The notes: a model not told the origin generated them from the letters alone. Positions 1-12,582 are shown, counted from the stretch's first letter. The stretch: DNA of 64,000 nt from Epiperipatus broadwayi (GCA_028023455.1 JAQFVV010000152.1:1982001-2046000); one strand, 5' to 3'. Numbers and translations: made by a program.

Positions 1-344
1 ATTGAAATTCAATTCTTATTGCGAAATATTTTATAATTATTTTGAAATTTGCAATTATTATTGCAAATTGTTTTGTGAAAGAATTAGATATCTTAGAAAA
101 GACCTTAAAGTTTAAAGATTGATCATTTATAATATTTTTATGAGTAAATGATAAATTGTATTATGTTACTTGTTATTTATAAATAAATGAAGTCAAAATA
201 AAATAATTAAGATAAAAGTACTTACATTGTATTCAACCATGTAAACGTCTACAGTGTCAATTAAAAAATTAGTCATTATTCCATTAATGAAATATATAAT
301 ATTCTAAAAATAAGTTATACATCTTAAATGATAAAATATCTAGT
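1..344. other. AT-rich DNA, no gene seen
   Basis: This stretch holds A/T-rich single-copy-looking DNA. I see no open frame of note, no repeat partner elsewhere in the window and no RNA gene. Confidence 0.6.
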
Positions 345-480
345 AATAATAATTCTGTTCTTTTTTTTCATGTGTCATAGCATCGGTCGAGAAGCGAACC
401 CGCAAACACGGGATAATTGCTTGTAAGACAGCTACGCTGACAACTCGACCACCAACGCTTGAGAAATAATAATTCTATTC
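345..480 (-). mobile_element. Short tRNA-derived SINE with target-site duplication
   Basis: The body is about 361-464 and reads on the minus strand. It starts GCGTTGG, has an A-box-like TGGTCGAGTTGTCAGCG and a B-box-like GGGTTCGCTTCTC, and ends GATGCTATGACACATGA followed by an A run (seen as T's from 361). The 16-bp direct repeats aataataattctgttc (345-360) and aataataattctattc (465-480) flank it and differ at one base, as expected of an old target-site duplication. The 5' and 3' ends could pair as a tRNA acceptor stem, but the T stem does not close. It is therefore a retroposed tRNA-like sequence rather than a functional tRNA. A second copy lies at 21920-22022. Confidence 0.75.
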
Positions 481-900
481 TTTGCTACTGCCTGCTGTTA
501 AAATTCTTTTTGAGTTTAAAACCCAATGTTATTTTTAAAAAATAAAAGGAACTTTTCAATCCTTATTAAAATAATTCTATGTACACACAAACCAAATTTA
601 ATAATTATTAAGAATTTCGTATTTGAACAGCACTTGTTAATTAAATGTATTTTCTTCATTATTGTAATGAGACAGCTTTGGTGTTTATTTATAATTTTAT
701 TGGAACATGATGCGTAGAAGAAAAGGAGAAGGAAAAAAGAGAAATCTTTGATCTCGTATTTTATTAACTTTCAACTTCATGTCGCCAAGGAGTTCGTTTC
801 TCTTGAATAATATACATGTGTTATAATTTTTTTTTTTAAAAAAAGCATGTCTTGTATGTTTAGAAAAAAATAAAACATTTTTTATCATATTAATAAATTG
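481..900. other. AT-rich spacer, no gene seen
   Basis: The two small opposite-strand open frames here (526-717 and 697-888) are low-complexity and show no recognisable motif. I see nothing else. Confidence 0.5.
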
Positions 901-910
901 TCAATAAAGC

Positions 911-1349
911 AAGTCATATATAACGTGACATTGCTTTTATAAGCTTGTATTTACAAAAATGTAATACAGAGAGCGTAGCAATAGCTCAAACAAAGTCTTA
1001 ATCGATAAGCGCGGTAAGAGAAAATATTTAAAATCTCTAGCCGAAATACTTTTATGCCCAGACCAATTGGTTTCGAGCTTATGGCTCATCTCAGTGAGGA
1101 GGTAGAATATTCAGACACTAGATCCAAAATATCAACTCAAAAAAACAGCATTTATTTCATACGTAATATTTAAGTAGAAACTCTGAAATTTTCGGACATG
1201 AAAATGTCTTTTACTCCAGTTATCTGATTTAAATAGCTATATGGGATTGAACCAAATTCAGATCTACCATATAATAATAGCCTCAGCATAGCCAAAGCCA
1301 TAAAGGTAAAATTATAATTATCAACAAAGCAAGTCATATATAATGTAAC
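911..1349. repeat. Left part of an inverted-repeat (foldback) element split by the hAT insertion
   Basis: From about 963 to 1225 the sequence reappears as its reverse complement at about 5040-5300. Shared landmarks include ctcagtgaggagg, the block around gaccaattggtttcgagc, and atttaagtagaaactctga. A separate ~55-bp piece containing aagcaagtcatatataa and attgctttt..ataagcttg (911-965) is repeated directly at 1327-1349 plus 4961-5000, with the hAT element interrupting the second copy. The same family vocabulary (ctcctcactgatg, aagctggaaactag, a stretch ending tttatgcata) recurs at 31640-32110. This looks like a non-autonomous element with very long terminal inverted repeats. Confidence 0.65.
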
Positions 1350-1363
1350 CAGTGATGATATCC
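1350..1363 (+). repeat. hAT left terminal inverted repeat
   Basis: CAGTGATGATATCC matches the reverse complement of the right end at 4939-4952 without mismatch. It would be the transposase end-binding and cleavage site. Confidence 0.9.
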
Positions 1364-1886
1364 CAAATTTTCAAGAACTGGTTCTCTAAAAGTAGGTTGT
1401 ATTTAAGAACCTATTCTGTTTATTTATTTATTTTTTTAAGCATGGAAGAAAATCACTTCTTGGTTTCATACCTAAAATTTTTTGGCGACTTCTCAGAAAT
1501 TTTGTATGACCCTTTCCCCCCATTCACAAAAAAGTGCTGCAGTACACATGCACACTATGATGTACTTTGCAATCTCACTTATGGAATTAAAAAAATTATT
1601 AAACCCTTTTTATAATTGAAAAAAAAAAAACCCAAATATTTATTTGGCAAGATATTTCCATATTGACATTCTAATCACATCATATGTCTCTTCAAGTTAA
1701 TGATGCTTTTTGACTATAGCATCATCAGCTGTATTGTGATTTCTTAGCCAAACTTGAACTGAGTCACTGCAATCCCAGTGATCTAATGGAAGACCTATCC
1801 AATTTATTACTAGAAGAATTTGCCACATTTTCCACTTCAAGGTAATTTCTTTTATCTGAATAAATTGTGTTCACCACAGAAAATCT

Positions 1887-3790
1887 TCATTCAGCCTTGG
1901 TTTTAATTATATTTTTAGCTCTTTGGATAGTTTCATTTACAACATGTTTCTGGTGATTTCTCAAAACATTTTCAACATAATCACGGAAATCATTAACTGA
2001 AATCTCATGGTGAAATGCTTTGTAAAAATCTGATAATTTCTCTTCAAATTCTTTCCAAAGAACTACAGCTTTTTCCAGATTCCAAGCATTTCGGTTCACA
2101 ATTTTAACTAATTGATGGATTTTATGATTTCTATCTTGAATATTATTACTTATGCTATTACTATCCATTGATCTTAATTCCATATTTGTTATCACTACAT
2201 TCAGTAATTTTTGATGGGGAAGACTCACTCATTTGTTGTCTTCAACAAAATTAATATGCAGAAATCCCTTAGAAGAGATAGTTTCATTTATTATTTTTTC
2301 ATAACTACCACTCTTCTCTCTGAGATATTCAAATGTTTTAATTGTTTTCTCAATCAATTGTTCAGCATGCAATATATTTACACTTCTTCCTTGAATAGCA
2401 TCCATCAATAAAGCAATTTCTTCTAGAATATTGATTCTTAAAGCTAGATCTCATAAAATATTTGTTGGCAAGATGTTTAGCCATTCCAGAAAATTTTTTA
2501 TTAGTAGAAAAAAAATCATATAGTACTGGATAGGCTCACCATGTTGCAACTGCTGTTCTATGATAGCATGCTGCCCAACTTGGTCAAAAACTCTACAATT
2601 TTTAGAATTTCCCAATTCCCAAATTGGTTGATATTTTATTCAATGCCATTTGGTTTTTATTAGACTGATGGAAGATTTTAAATATTTCATTAATAAATGC
2701 TGTAAAGTGATTCATTTGCTTTATGTCTTTGATAAAATCCTCCAGCACGAGCTGAAGGTGATGACTCAAACAATGCCAAATAATCTCAGGATAGTGGTTT
2801 TTATTTTAACATTAACTTCTGACCACCTTCCAAGGATCACAATTACTCCATCTGAACAAAATCCAATCAAATTATTCTTCAAATATGGATTATCAAATCC
2901 TACTGATTGCAGACTTTGTAGTAGAGCAGTGTAAACGGTTTCAGCATCTTTGTTTTGTAATTCCACTAAATCTACAAAAATCGTTGGTGAGAAATCTGCA
3001 TCTTTAACTTTAATAAAAATGATAAGGACTGTTTTGCGTGATATTGTTGATGCCTCATTAATTATAAACCTATCTTTAAATTCTGGTCTATTATTTTTCT
3101 AAACACTTTCTTTTTAATGTATTTTTCATTGTGCTCGACAATTTTGACAGCCAGGAATTGAGAATAAAATCCCACTCCCATGTCTAATCTTTCTTTTTTA
3201 TATAATTCTATCAAATGTTCAATATCAGGAAATGGTCCGTTTCGTTTTGCTAAAGTGCAAACCGAACTGAAAATTTTACAGATGGAGCTCATAAACTTTT
3301 CATGAACCTTGTCTATGAATTTGAAAATTGCATTTTTTGCACTTTCAATTCCATGACACATCTGGTGTGCTTTTGATGAAAAGTTTTCCTTTATTTTTTT
3401 TTTTAAAAAGAGGCTTGTTAAACCATTTTATTTGTTCCACTTGGAACAATATTACTTCTCCATTCATTTGACACATGACTTGCCCTCACTTTTATTGATT
3501 TTATTTTGATATAGTTATCACAATCAAGTTTTTTTCCGATAATAAGTAAACCACAATATTTTTCTTTGAATTCATTGGCTTATTTCATATTCCAGCAGCC
3601 AGGAAGGTCACTATCTACATTCATTTTATATGCATCTTTTGTACTTTTGGAACTGGACAGCTTATTTGTGTTGTCAACATTATTTTCTGTTGCATCAGAA
3701 GAAACAGAAAACAAAACTTGATTCAAAACATCCTTTACTATCGTTTTCGATTCTGTATCAGTTTTTGTATCTTTTATGAAGGAATCTGAT
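1887..3790 (-). pseudogene. hAT transposase pseudogene, KIAA1586/ZMYM-like type
   Basis: Reading down the minus strand, pieces in different frames follow the domain order of this hAT subfamily. First comes a zinc-finger-like N-terminal part near 3610-3420, with LPGCWN, then FKEKYCGLLI and GKKLDCD. Next is a segment at 3361-3062 (ESAKNAIFKFIDK, RNGPFPDIEHLIELYKKE). The RNase H-like core follows at about 3000-2760, with VELQNKDAETVYTALLQSL and NNLIGFCSDG, then an IWHC-type motif (attatttggcattgt, read as IWHCLSHHLQL in another frame). A C-terminal helical part lies at 2228-1887. Several stops and frameshifts separate the pieces, so it cannot make a full transposase. Family assignment is from motif recognition; an intact member would cut and paste DNA by binding the element ends. 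It could also mobilise nothing now except through an active relative elsewhere. Confidence 0.85.
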
Positions 3791-4938
3791 ATTGTTTGCC
3801 ATTTTTGTTTCGTTTTTTGTGAAATATTTTATTTTTATTATATTCTCGTATTACATTCACCTTAGGAAAAAAAAACCATTTAATTAATTGATTTTTAATA
3901 CAAATGAGTTGTAACAAATCATAAAACTGAAAATAAAATATTAAAATTAAAAACAGAAAAAGAAAAAAAATAATTTGAAAACCAGTCATGCCACTTGATG
4001 AGCCAAAGTTATTGTTATGTTTATCATCTTGACAAGTTATTCTAGAAAAAATATGTTGAACTTATATATGTTAAAAAAAAAAAGACGCACTGTTACATCA
4101 GATCTAGCAAATTAAATGAAAATAATGTACTATAAACCTACTACAGCTGATCATCCATTAAGTTTACTAATCAAATAAAAACAAATCTTGCTTGATAAAT
4201 ATGTAAGTGAAGAAATAAAGTATTTAAATAAAAGTTAAATATATATTTTAAACAACGTCGCATAACAAAATCATTTGAACAATGGTTGTATGTTATTGTT
4301 TGTTTTCGCAATGATAGGTCCTTTTGAAGGAAGTTATTTTATCTTTAAAGTAAAATAACTTCAGCAAGAGTAAATTTCATTAAAAAATTATGGTAATACA
4401 TAAATCCATTTGTGCCGAATTTACTTCTAATTTTTAATTTTAATAACGCCTCTGTTAAATGTAAGTAAACTAATAGTTAATTAATTTCTTTCTTACTTTG
4501 TGTAAAAATTAAATATGGGTTCTTTTATCACTAATAAAATAACACTTTTTATTGGTATATTTTTAAAGAAACTAATTTGAGATGCGTTAAATAATGGATT
4601 TAATTACTTAAACTAAAACTGTTGTGAATTATTTCTTGCAGAATAATTCTTAATAACTCAAATTTCATCGCGCATATCACACGTTCCAAGTGCAATATAG
4701 TACAGACGAATTATTCTGGGGAAAGTATTTTGAACCCAATCTGTTCAAAAAAAATCACTGTTACATTAGATATAGCAAAAAAAAAATACAAATAATGTTC
4801 TAGATTATTGTTGGAAATAACTAAGTAATTTGTTAATTCAACTTTTTTTAGGATAATAATAAAATTTATTTTCGGATAATTTAACTACGGGTTCGCTAAT
4901 TTTTTTTAATTTTAAGAACCGGTTCGCGCGAACCGGTC

Positions 4939-4952
4939 GGATATCATCACTG
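4939..4952 (-). repeat. hAT right terminal inverted repeat
   Basis: GGATATCATCACTG is the exact reverse complement of the left end and is followed directly by the aatgtaac target duplication. Confidence 0.9.
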
Positions 4953-5300
4953 AATGTAACATTGCTTTTTATAAGCTTGTATTTACAAAAATGTAATAAA
5001 GAGAGCGTTCCATTAGCTCAAATAAAATATTTAAGTTAAATAGCTGGAATAAAAGACATCTTCATGTCTGAAAACTTCAGAGTTTCTACTTAAATATTAC
5101 ATATGAAATAAGTGCTAAATTTTAAGTTGATATTTTGGATCTTGTGTCTGAATATTCTAGCTCCTCACTGAGGTGAGCCATAAGCTCGAAACCAATTGGT
5201 CTGGGGATAAGAGTATTTCGGATAGAGATTTTAAATATTTTCTCTTACTGCACTTATCAATTAAGAGTTTGTTTAACAATTGGTATCTCTGTATTACATA
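4953..5300. repeat. Right part of the foldback element split by the hAT insertion
   Basis: The first ~45 bases continue the direct repeat begun at 1327-1349. From about 5040 to 5300 the sequence is the reverse complement of about 963-1225, including the gaaaccaattggtctgg block and ctcctcactgagg. The divergence between arms is moderate, so the element is not very recent. Confidence 0.65.
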
Positions 5301-7710
5301 TTAATAAATGATATTTTTATTTTATTGTTTAAATAAAAATATAGATTTATTGCTCCTTGTGGATTCAACATACCATTAATATTTGGTAAGCAAAGTGTAT
5401 GAGGAAATTAACTATTGATTAATAGTTAAAATGGCAATATTTACTTTCTTAGTATTATTATTATGTTTAGTTATTAAATATGGTATCTACGTGTATAAAG
5501 ATAAGTAGTGTTCAATGCTCTCCAGTTATTATTAAATGAATTGATTCATGATCTAGATATGTGCTTTAATGAATGCTTATTCTTTAAAATAATTGTTGCC
5601 ATTAATCTATTTGTAAACATAAAATTATAATATATTATGATGTTTGTCATGTCCATACTAATTGTTTTTCCATTATTCTTTTTTTTAAATATGATTATAT
5701 CTTAGATTAATGTTTTATTAAGTCGCAGTGTCCCAATGTTAAGTATACTATGCATATGTTGATGTTATATTATTTTTGTATTAGTACCCTCAATTATTTT
5801 ACATTGCATTAGGTGAATAATAGATGTTTATTTTAGTCTACTGTGCTTGGTTAGTTCTCATGGGACACCAACATTTTGTTTGGTAATTATGTTTAGATTT
5901 TTCTATGGATATTTAAACAGTTTTAATATCCATGAGTGCAGTTAAAAAGATGCCAGGATGTTTTGGGTTATTCCAGTTTATGATATAATTTAGGCCTTGG
6001 TTTATCCACTATGTCACTCTTATTTTGAATCTCATTACTAGCAACACACTATAGACATAGAAATTTTTGGCATGAAATTATATACATTACATGTTCTTAT
6101 TTGTCTGGTTTTGGACTATAGCTTTTTCACCCTAATATATGACTATTATAGATTGATAGAAAGCTGAAGTGATAAGACAAAACAAATAGGTAATTTTGTC
6201 GGTATAATCAAATATTTTTGTTCTGGATATTTTGTAAAATCAAAATAGGTAAATAATGTATTCAATAGGTAAGAATAATTTTTAAAAAAGGAAATATCTT
6301 AAATACAAATGCTGGTGAAATTCATGGGTATAAATGTTTTATACTCCATATAATCAAGAAAGAGAACTAAAGGTTATCTATTTTAATATTCATTAATGTT
6401 AAGGCTATACCACTTCTAGAGGTAAGGAATTCTAAAAAAAGATTTAATGATCTAGAAGTTTATTACGGTGTATCATTAATATAAGATATTTATGATGAGT
6501 TATGGTAATTGTTATAATTAATATTCCAAGATATTATTGAGTAGTTGTGAAAATTTAATTGGACTAACATATTTTGTATGTTTGGAAAAGTTCATGTCTA
6601 ATTAATGTTATTGGTGAACTGACAATATTTTTCACCATATGTAAAAAAAATGGATTGTGTAAATAAGCTACTCCCAATATTTTTGTAATTTTTTAATTAT
6701 TTATTTTTTACTTTTAAATTTTTTAAAAATTTTGTTGCTATTAAATGTCTAAATAGCAAATCATAATGTATAATTTTATAGATTGTTAGAATAAATTGTT
6801 GTTTTTGTGGCTGAAACTTTAGTTGTCATGTCGCATCATTTCTTTTGTCATCAGTCATTTCAATCAAAAATCACATTTATTTGGATTTTACACTAATGAA
6901 TAAATTAACTTTATGGAAGATGAAAACACTGATTAAATGTATTATTATTTTATTATTCAAATGTCATCTTATTTATACAATTTTTTTTATTGTATTTGAA
7001 ATATTTTAGAAAAGTATCATTATCATAATATTGGACAATTTATCTTCGTAAGAACATACTCATTATTACATCACATATGTTAAGAGATAATTAGTATTAT
7101 GGTTGAAGTTTATTATTATTATTTCAAGATCTAGAATAAACTTGTATAACACTACTTACTTATTTTAAGTAATATAAATAGTGCTGAATTTGGTATTTGA
7201 ACCCAGTTGTATTCAGAGATATAAGATTGAGCTTTCCATGAATATTACTACTATTGTCATAGATTCAAATCTTATTAGTATTATCTTATTATATCATCAT
7301 AAGAAATGATTTATTATTAGTATGATTAATATTTTCAAAGTATGAGGTATAATTCTTATCGTTATTAGTTAAAATACAATAAAATAATTATTTCCTGTCA
7401 CCATTATTATTTGCACAGTAAAACAAAGAAAGTTACACAAATTATTATCATTTACAATTTTATAACAATTGTCATTATTATTTACATTAGAACTGTATAA
7501 TATTCATTGTTACATTCATATTATTATTATTTTATTGATTCTGGATGGTTGGATATCAACAAAATCACTTTATCTGGTTCTCAATCATTATTTTTTAACA
7601 GATAATTTTACCCTGAAGAAATTATAATTAGTAATAGTTATTAAAATTTATATCACATTATTGCTATAATATTACTACTTCCAAATTAGAGATTATTTTA
7701 TAACAAATTA
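5301..7710. other. AT-rich spacer, no gene seen
   Basis: No sizeable open frame, transposon motif or RNA gene is visible. The sequence is rich in short ATT/TTA runs. A possible tRNA B-box-like phrase (tttgaacccagttg, near 7196) is too short to call a SINE. Confidence 0.5.
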
Positions 7711-8262
7711 ATAGATAGGGGGTTTGAACTCAGACTTTCACATGACCCTCAACTATCCATGATATCTCATACTGCCAACACACATGATCATACACATGTT
7801 GAAAAGCTAAATAATCACCAATATATTACATGCTAAACCAGCACATTCATCAGTTGGTCCAGATTATCATCTCCCCACATATATACAATCAATGCTGAGC
7901 TTATATTAAGGTAGCCAATTTTCATACTTTAATGGACAGACTTCAAACCATTCTACCACACAACTCTTCAGCCATCCATTTCATTGAAAATATGATGATG
8001 AAATGCTCAAAGCCCACATTGGTACCAACTTTCTCATCACCTGTCCATTAAAGTATGAAGATTCACTATATTAATATAAGCTGAGCCTTGATTGATTGTG
8101 TATATGTGTGGAGATGATCATCTAGACCAACTGATGAGAGCTGGTTTAACACAAATACATATATTGGTGATTATGTGTGTGATCAGGTGTGTCAGCAGTA
8201 TGAGATAGAGTGGATAGTTGAAGGTCATATGAAAGTCTGAGTTCAATCCCCCTATATATTAT
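7711..8262. repeat. Foldback element with tRNA-like ends
   Basis: The left arm (about 7711-7938) is the reverse complement of the right arm (about 8041-8262), with a loop of about 100 bp. Both arms contain the phrase accagc..a..cat..cagttggtc and the pair ctttaatggacag / ctgtccattaaag next to the loop. Read outward, each arm ends with gaaagtctgagttcaa..cccc, which resembles a tRNA B box, so the arms may be two SINE-like units joined head to head. A single-arm fragment of the same family is at 60178-60230. Confidence 0.75.
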
Positions 8263-10645
8263 ATATTGGAGTGCAGGTATGAAAAAGCATGTACTACAGA
8301 AAAAAATCATTAAATAGAATATCATTATTATTATTAGTCACTGATTTATTATTTATGATTCACGGTATTTTTATTATTATTATTGGAATCTTTTAATAGT
8401 TCAATGCAATTAAATGTGTACTTAGGTATATATTTAATTTTAAAGCATATTTACATATAACCACCACACAGTTTCATGATTAGTTAAATTTCCTTATAAC
8501 AAAAGTTTATTATTATTATCCTATTCTATTAATTATTATTATCATTTATATATCAAACTGAGCTCAGCTTTTTTGTAATATTTGTTAATGACAGCAGTGT
8601 GAAACATTAATTCTTATTTTCATCATTCTAATTTATTGTTTTAAGGATCATTCGCTTCCCAGCATCAGCAGCATCCTCTTATTCATCTTTCATCCTTTTC
8701 ATTTCATTCTTATTAATCTATATTTGGATGTGTAATACTGATATTCTTGATAAGGTGTTTTGCATTTTTTATGTATGTATATCATTTTGTTGTTATTATT
8801 ATATCACATTTGAACCATTCATATTATGTTTTCATTATATGCTCATATGCTTTTATATTATTGCTTAGCAGAGTTGGTTAGACATTTTATTAGAATTAAC
8901 AGTCATATTATTATTTAGCACTAAAATTTAATCTACAATTTGCAAATGATCTCTTTACTATCACATCTCACTTCACCAATTCTGTTTTTATAAGATATTC
9001 TTCAAGTAATTCAAAGAATAATTACAAGCTTAATTAATTATAAAATATATATATACAATCATTCAAAAAAAGCAACCACAAACCTCCAAATAAATGATTG
9101 AGTATGTCAATCTTTAAAATGTTTATTAGATCACTTACATTTTTAAAGGACATACAAGAAATCATCATTAATCATCATGATAAATTAGCTGTTGTTTAAG
9201 GTAAATTCTGCTTTAATTTAATAATAAAAGAATGATTGCTTTTATGTTTAATAATTTCTGAATAGATAACTGCCTACCTAGATTTCTTATTGCTTGGTTT
9301 TAATTAATTTTCAGTTATAATCTATGTAGGGATTTTTCATAAGACTTGATTAACTCACACTTGTATTATGTTATATGATCATTAATCTGACATTGAAAAA
9401 GGTTTTCCATATCTAGTTGTCCAGAACCATTTAAAACTTTTATTGTAGATTATAATGAAGAATGTGATAGTTAGGTTTTCTTGCAGTTAAGTATTAATAA
9501 TTAAATCTAACAATTGGTCCTATCGTATATATGTTTGTATGCCCAGTATGACCATTCTATTGCATGACTTTGTAAATACTAGCATACCATTATTATTTTG
9601 TTATATTAGGAGTGACAGATGATCCTAAAGTATTGTAATAACAAGGTTCTTTTTTGAAGTCTAAATAATTTGAGTATATTTATTATTATTATTCTATATT
9701 GAGATCTCGCTTATTTGCCTGGAGTAATGGTATCTTTTAAATGTTTAGACTGACCTACATTATGAGGTGTTTTAATTCTTTGATTATTGTATGGTTATAT
9801 TTATTTTGAAATAATTCTCATCGTCCTGCATGCTTAATTTTGAATTAGTTATTCTTGACAGTTAGATGTCCATGATTAAAATATTATTCCTAGGTAGAAA
9901 TGAATCATCTATCTAAAGATAATTACAGCATATGAGATTAACTACACAAAATTGTATTTCAGTGATCTAATTATTAAAATAGGAAAAACTCTCCATACAG
10001 TAGTGACCATGCGATGTTTAGTGTTTTAATCATATTATCTTATTCAAAATGATATCCACATAAGATTTAATTACTAGGAATGTTCTGAGATAGGCAATAG
10101 TTATTAAACCAATATTTGAACTAGTATAGCTGATACTGTAAAAAAATTAATTAACATGTAATAATGAAAACAGGATATCCATTAGTCAGTGGACCTAAGA
10201 TAAAATAATCTCTTATTTTTACCTCATACATAAAGATGCATTTAATTAACACTTTCTCAAATTCATCTGATTTATTAGGTTTAAAAGTCACAATCAATAG
10301 TAATAAATAAATAAGATTATGTATTTGAACCCTAATTGTGTTAATAGTATTCTGTTGTTTTGGAACTCATGTCTATCATGTACTGACATAAACCACACCC
10401 TTATCTATATAAACTTCTGCATGGCTTTATTTGTCATGATAATTCATTTTCTTTGTATCAAATGCTTCAAAGTATAAGTTTTCCATTGGGCAATAAAATA
10501 TTATATGTGGTTTGTTATTTAAGATAGATTTGTGATTACAAAAGGTCTTATATATCTCTTCACCCTAGGGGACAAAAAGGAAATGTGCTGGTGCAATCAT
10601 TTTTCTGTGACCTACTGAAGGTATTCAATAAGCTGTAGGTAAAAA
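8263..10645. other. AT-rich spacer containing one repeat-end fragment
   Basis: No gene is visible. At 9973-10005 the phrase aaaactctccatacagtagt matches the terminal sequence of the foldback element at 58123-58337, so a fragment of that family lies here. Otherwise the stretch holds short ATT runs only. Confidence 0.5.
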
Positions 10646-10725
10646 TATTCACTTCTTTTAACATCTGTTGTGATACTTATTGTGTTATTCATTTCTTTTA
10701 ACATCTGTTGTGATATTGCATGTGT
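10646..10725. repeat. 40-bp tandem duplication
   Basis: Two neighbouring units share cttttaacatctgttgtgat with a period of 40 bases (starts near 10646 and 10686). They differ by a few substitutions. No coding role is visible. Confidence 0.7.
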
Positions 10726-12290
10726 ATATCTTAGAGTTAGATAGAAATCCTCCCTGTTTTTAGGATTGTCAATTTTCATGTGTTATATACTGATACATTA
10801 CATAATCAAAAACTTTTTATAATGTGGTATACAAGATGAAACCTCAAATATTAGTTACCTGACCTTGAAGCATCCATAATTCTCAGGTGTATAATGTTAT
10901 AATTTTTTTATACCAATTACTAGTATGCAGTCATCATCAGAAAAAATAGGGATATACTCCATTGTGAAAAGGGCAAATTTTGCTTTGTTGCCAGTGTATT
11001 GTCTTCCAGGTAGATATTGAAAGAGAATACAAGTGAATCAGAAATGTAAAATAAAGAAGTGGATAATTTTAAAGGAATCAGTGAGTACTCATTTGGTGGG
11101 ATGACCAATTAGGGATGAAGTTTAACAGTTAAAAATAGAATCAAGAATGGAATAAATAATAGTGTAGATGAATAAATGGGATCTGATGTGATCAATCATA
11201 AAAATATAATTCCAGAACCTGAAAATAAATCATATAAGGGATAAAGTCTGGAAATCATTTTTAAAGAGTCTAGTAAAATAGCATATAAGTAATGGCATTA
11301 ATTGTTTATACCTCTTCTATATGGAATGTAATAAGTGCAACTGCTTCCCTATAGTTGCATATAAGTGCACATATTACATTTATTAAAATAGCATATATAA
11401 ACACTCTGAAATGAACAAACTACTCTGGTGAAAATGATCTTCATAATAATGAAACAAGTTTATGAAGGTTTGACCTGAAACTAGAAACATATGAAGAATT
11501 TAAGGTAGGCTCTAAACCAAATTAAGGAAGATTTAACCAACAACCAAGTGCAACAAATGAAATAGTTGAATAGACATTAGATCCAGTCAAAAGCAAATAA
11601 GAAATGACATTAGAGTGAATAAAACAAAACTTCAAAAGTAAATAATGGAGAGGAAACAAGAACTTCAGGAAGACAAAACGATGCTTAAAGTTTAGGAGAA
11701 GCCATAACAAAATTCCAAGAGAACAAATCCAAATTAACACAAAACTTGAAGAAGCCATAAAACAACAGGTGGGAATAGCATGCAAAAATGTAGGTCCTGA
11801 AATAAATAAAGCAAATTAAAATAGATACAGGGACTAAAACAATGACAAAGGAGTAGCATTTGTGGTAGGTAATGCTAATCAAAATATAATTCAAAAAGAG
11901 TGTACTTATGATCTACAAAGTAAATGTGCCAAAATGCTAAGTAAGGTTTAAATGTAAAATTGAGATATGGAGTTATAGCTAAGCCAAGACATCAATCTTA
12001 GTAATGTATATAAGCTTAAAGCCAAAAAAAATTAACATTTATCAGGGTGATTGCTATTTCCCTATCATACCCACAGATACCCCTCCACAAATAGAAAACA
12101 AATATATTAAAAAGCTTTTTGATAACATTTTCATATTTATAAGCCACTAATTAAATGCTTTCTCAGTAATAACTATTGGACACTTTATGAGATTATTAAT
12201 ATGACAAATCAGCAGGTATCTCAATCATTACTCACTATTACAGATTCATTATACAAAAATATAGATATTTTCACTTAGAACCTAAATATT
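10726..12290. other. Spacer with possible decayed retroelement sequence
   Basis: No intact gene. From about 11490 the plus strand becomes purine-rich and contains short Lys/Gln/Asn-rich stretches broken by stops, as in an eroded LINE open frame. Because a recognisable LINE C-terminal motif follows at 12355-12440, this may be the decayed upstream part of the same insertion. I could not confirm that. Confidence 0.35.
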
Positions 12291-12580
12291 TAGATTTTTA
12301 CAATTAAAATTAATGTAAAAGCTGCAACAACACATAATGAAATGAAATAGCATATGCAAATATTTATCCAATATATGGACTGTGTGGGAGATTTGAGAAA
12401 ACAATAGAACATTTTCTCTATACATGTTCTATTTTACAAATCTATTGACACCTTATCTCAAGAATTATTTGCTTTCAAATTCCCAGAATTAATTTCATTA
12501 TTTAAAATATTAAAGAGTTTTTTCTCTCAGATTAGCATTATTACTATTTCATTTCCACTCTTTGGTCTATGAGATATTAC
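12290..12580 (+). pseudogene. LINE C-terminal fragment with zinc-knuckle-like motif
   Basis: In one plus-strand frame near 12355-12430 the translation reads YGLCGRFEKTIEHFLYTC. This fits the C-x2-C / H-x4-C cluster found after the reverse transcriptase in many non-LTR retrotransposons. Here the first Cys is replaced (GLC is preceded by Tyr), and the frame is broken by stops on both sides. The catalytic reverse transcriptase core is not recognisable. It abuts the first copy of the 0.8-kb direct repeat. Confidence 0.55.
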
Positions 12581-12582
12581 TA

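Larger units (their letters stand above)
1342..4960 (-). mobile_element. hAT-superfamily DNA transposon, complete ends
   Basis: The element spans 1350-4952. Its ends are the perfect 14-bp inverted repeat CAGTGATGATATCC, of the CAGTG type common in hAT elements. Identical 8-bp direct repeats aatgtaac lie just outside at 1342-1349 and 4953-4960, and 8 bp is the hAT target-duplication length. Just inside the right end (about 4916-4939) is a hairpin-forming GC-rich block built from aaccggttcgcgcgaaccgg; the left end has a decayed equivalent (aagaactggttct). The interior holds a broken transposase on the minus strand. The element inserted into the foldback repeat at 911-5300, so it is younger than that repeat. 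Confidence 0.9.

Noticed and set aside
361-464. Functional tRNA gene on the minus strand
   Set aside because: A- and B-box-like sequences are present, but the T stem does not pair, an A-run tail follows, and target duplications flank it. It is a retroposed SINE copy. The same applies at 21920-22022.
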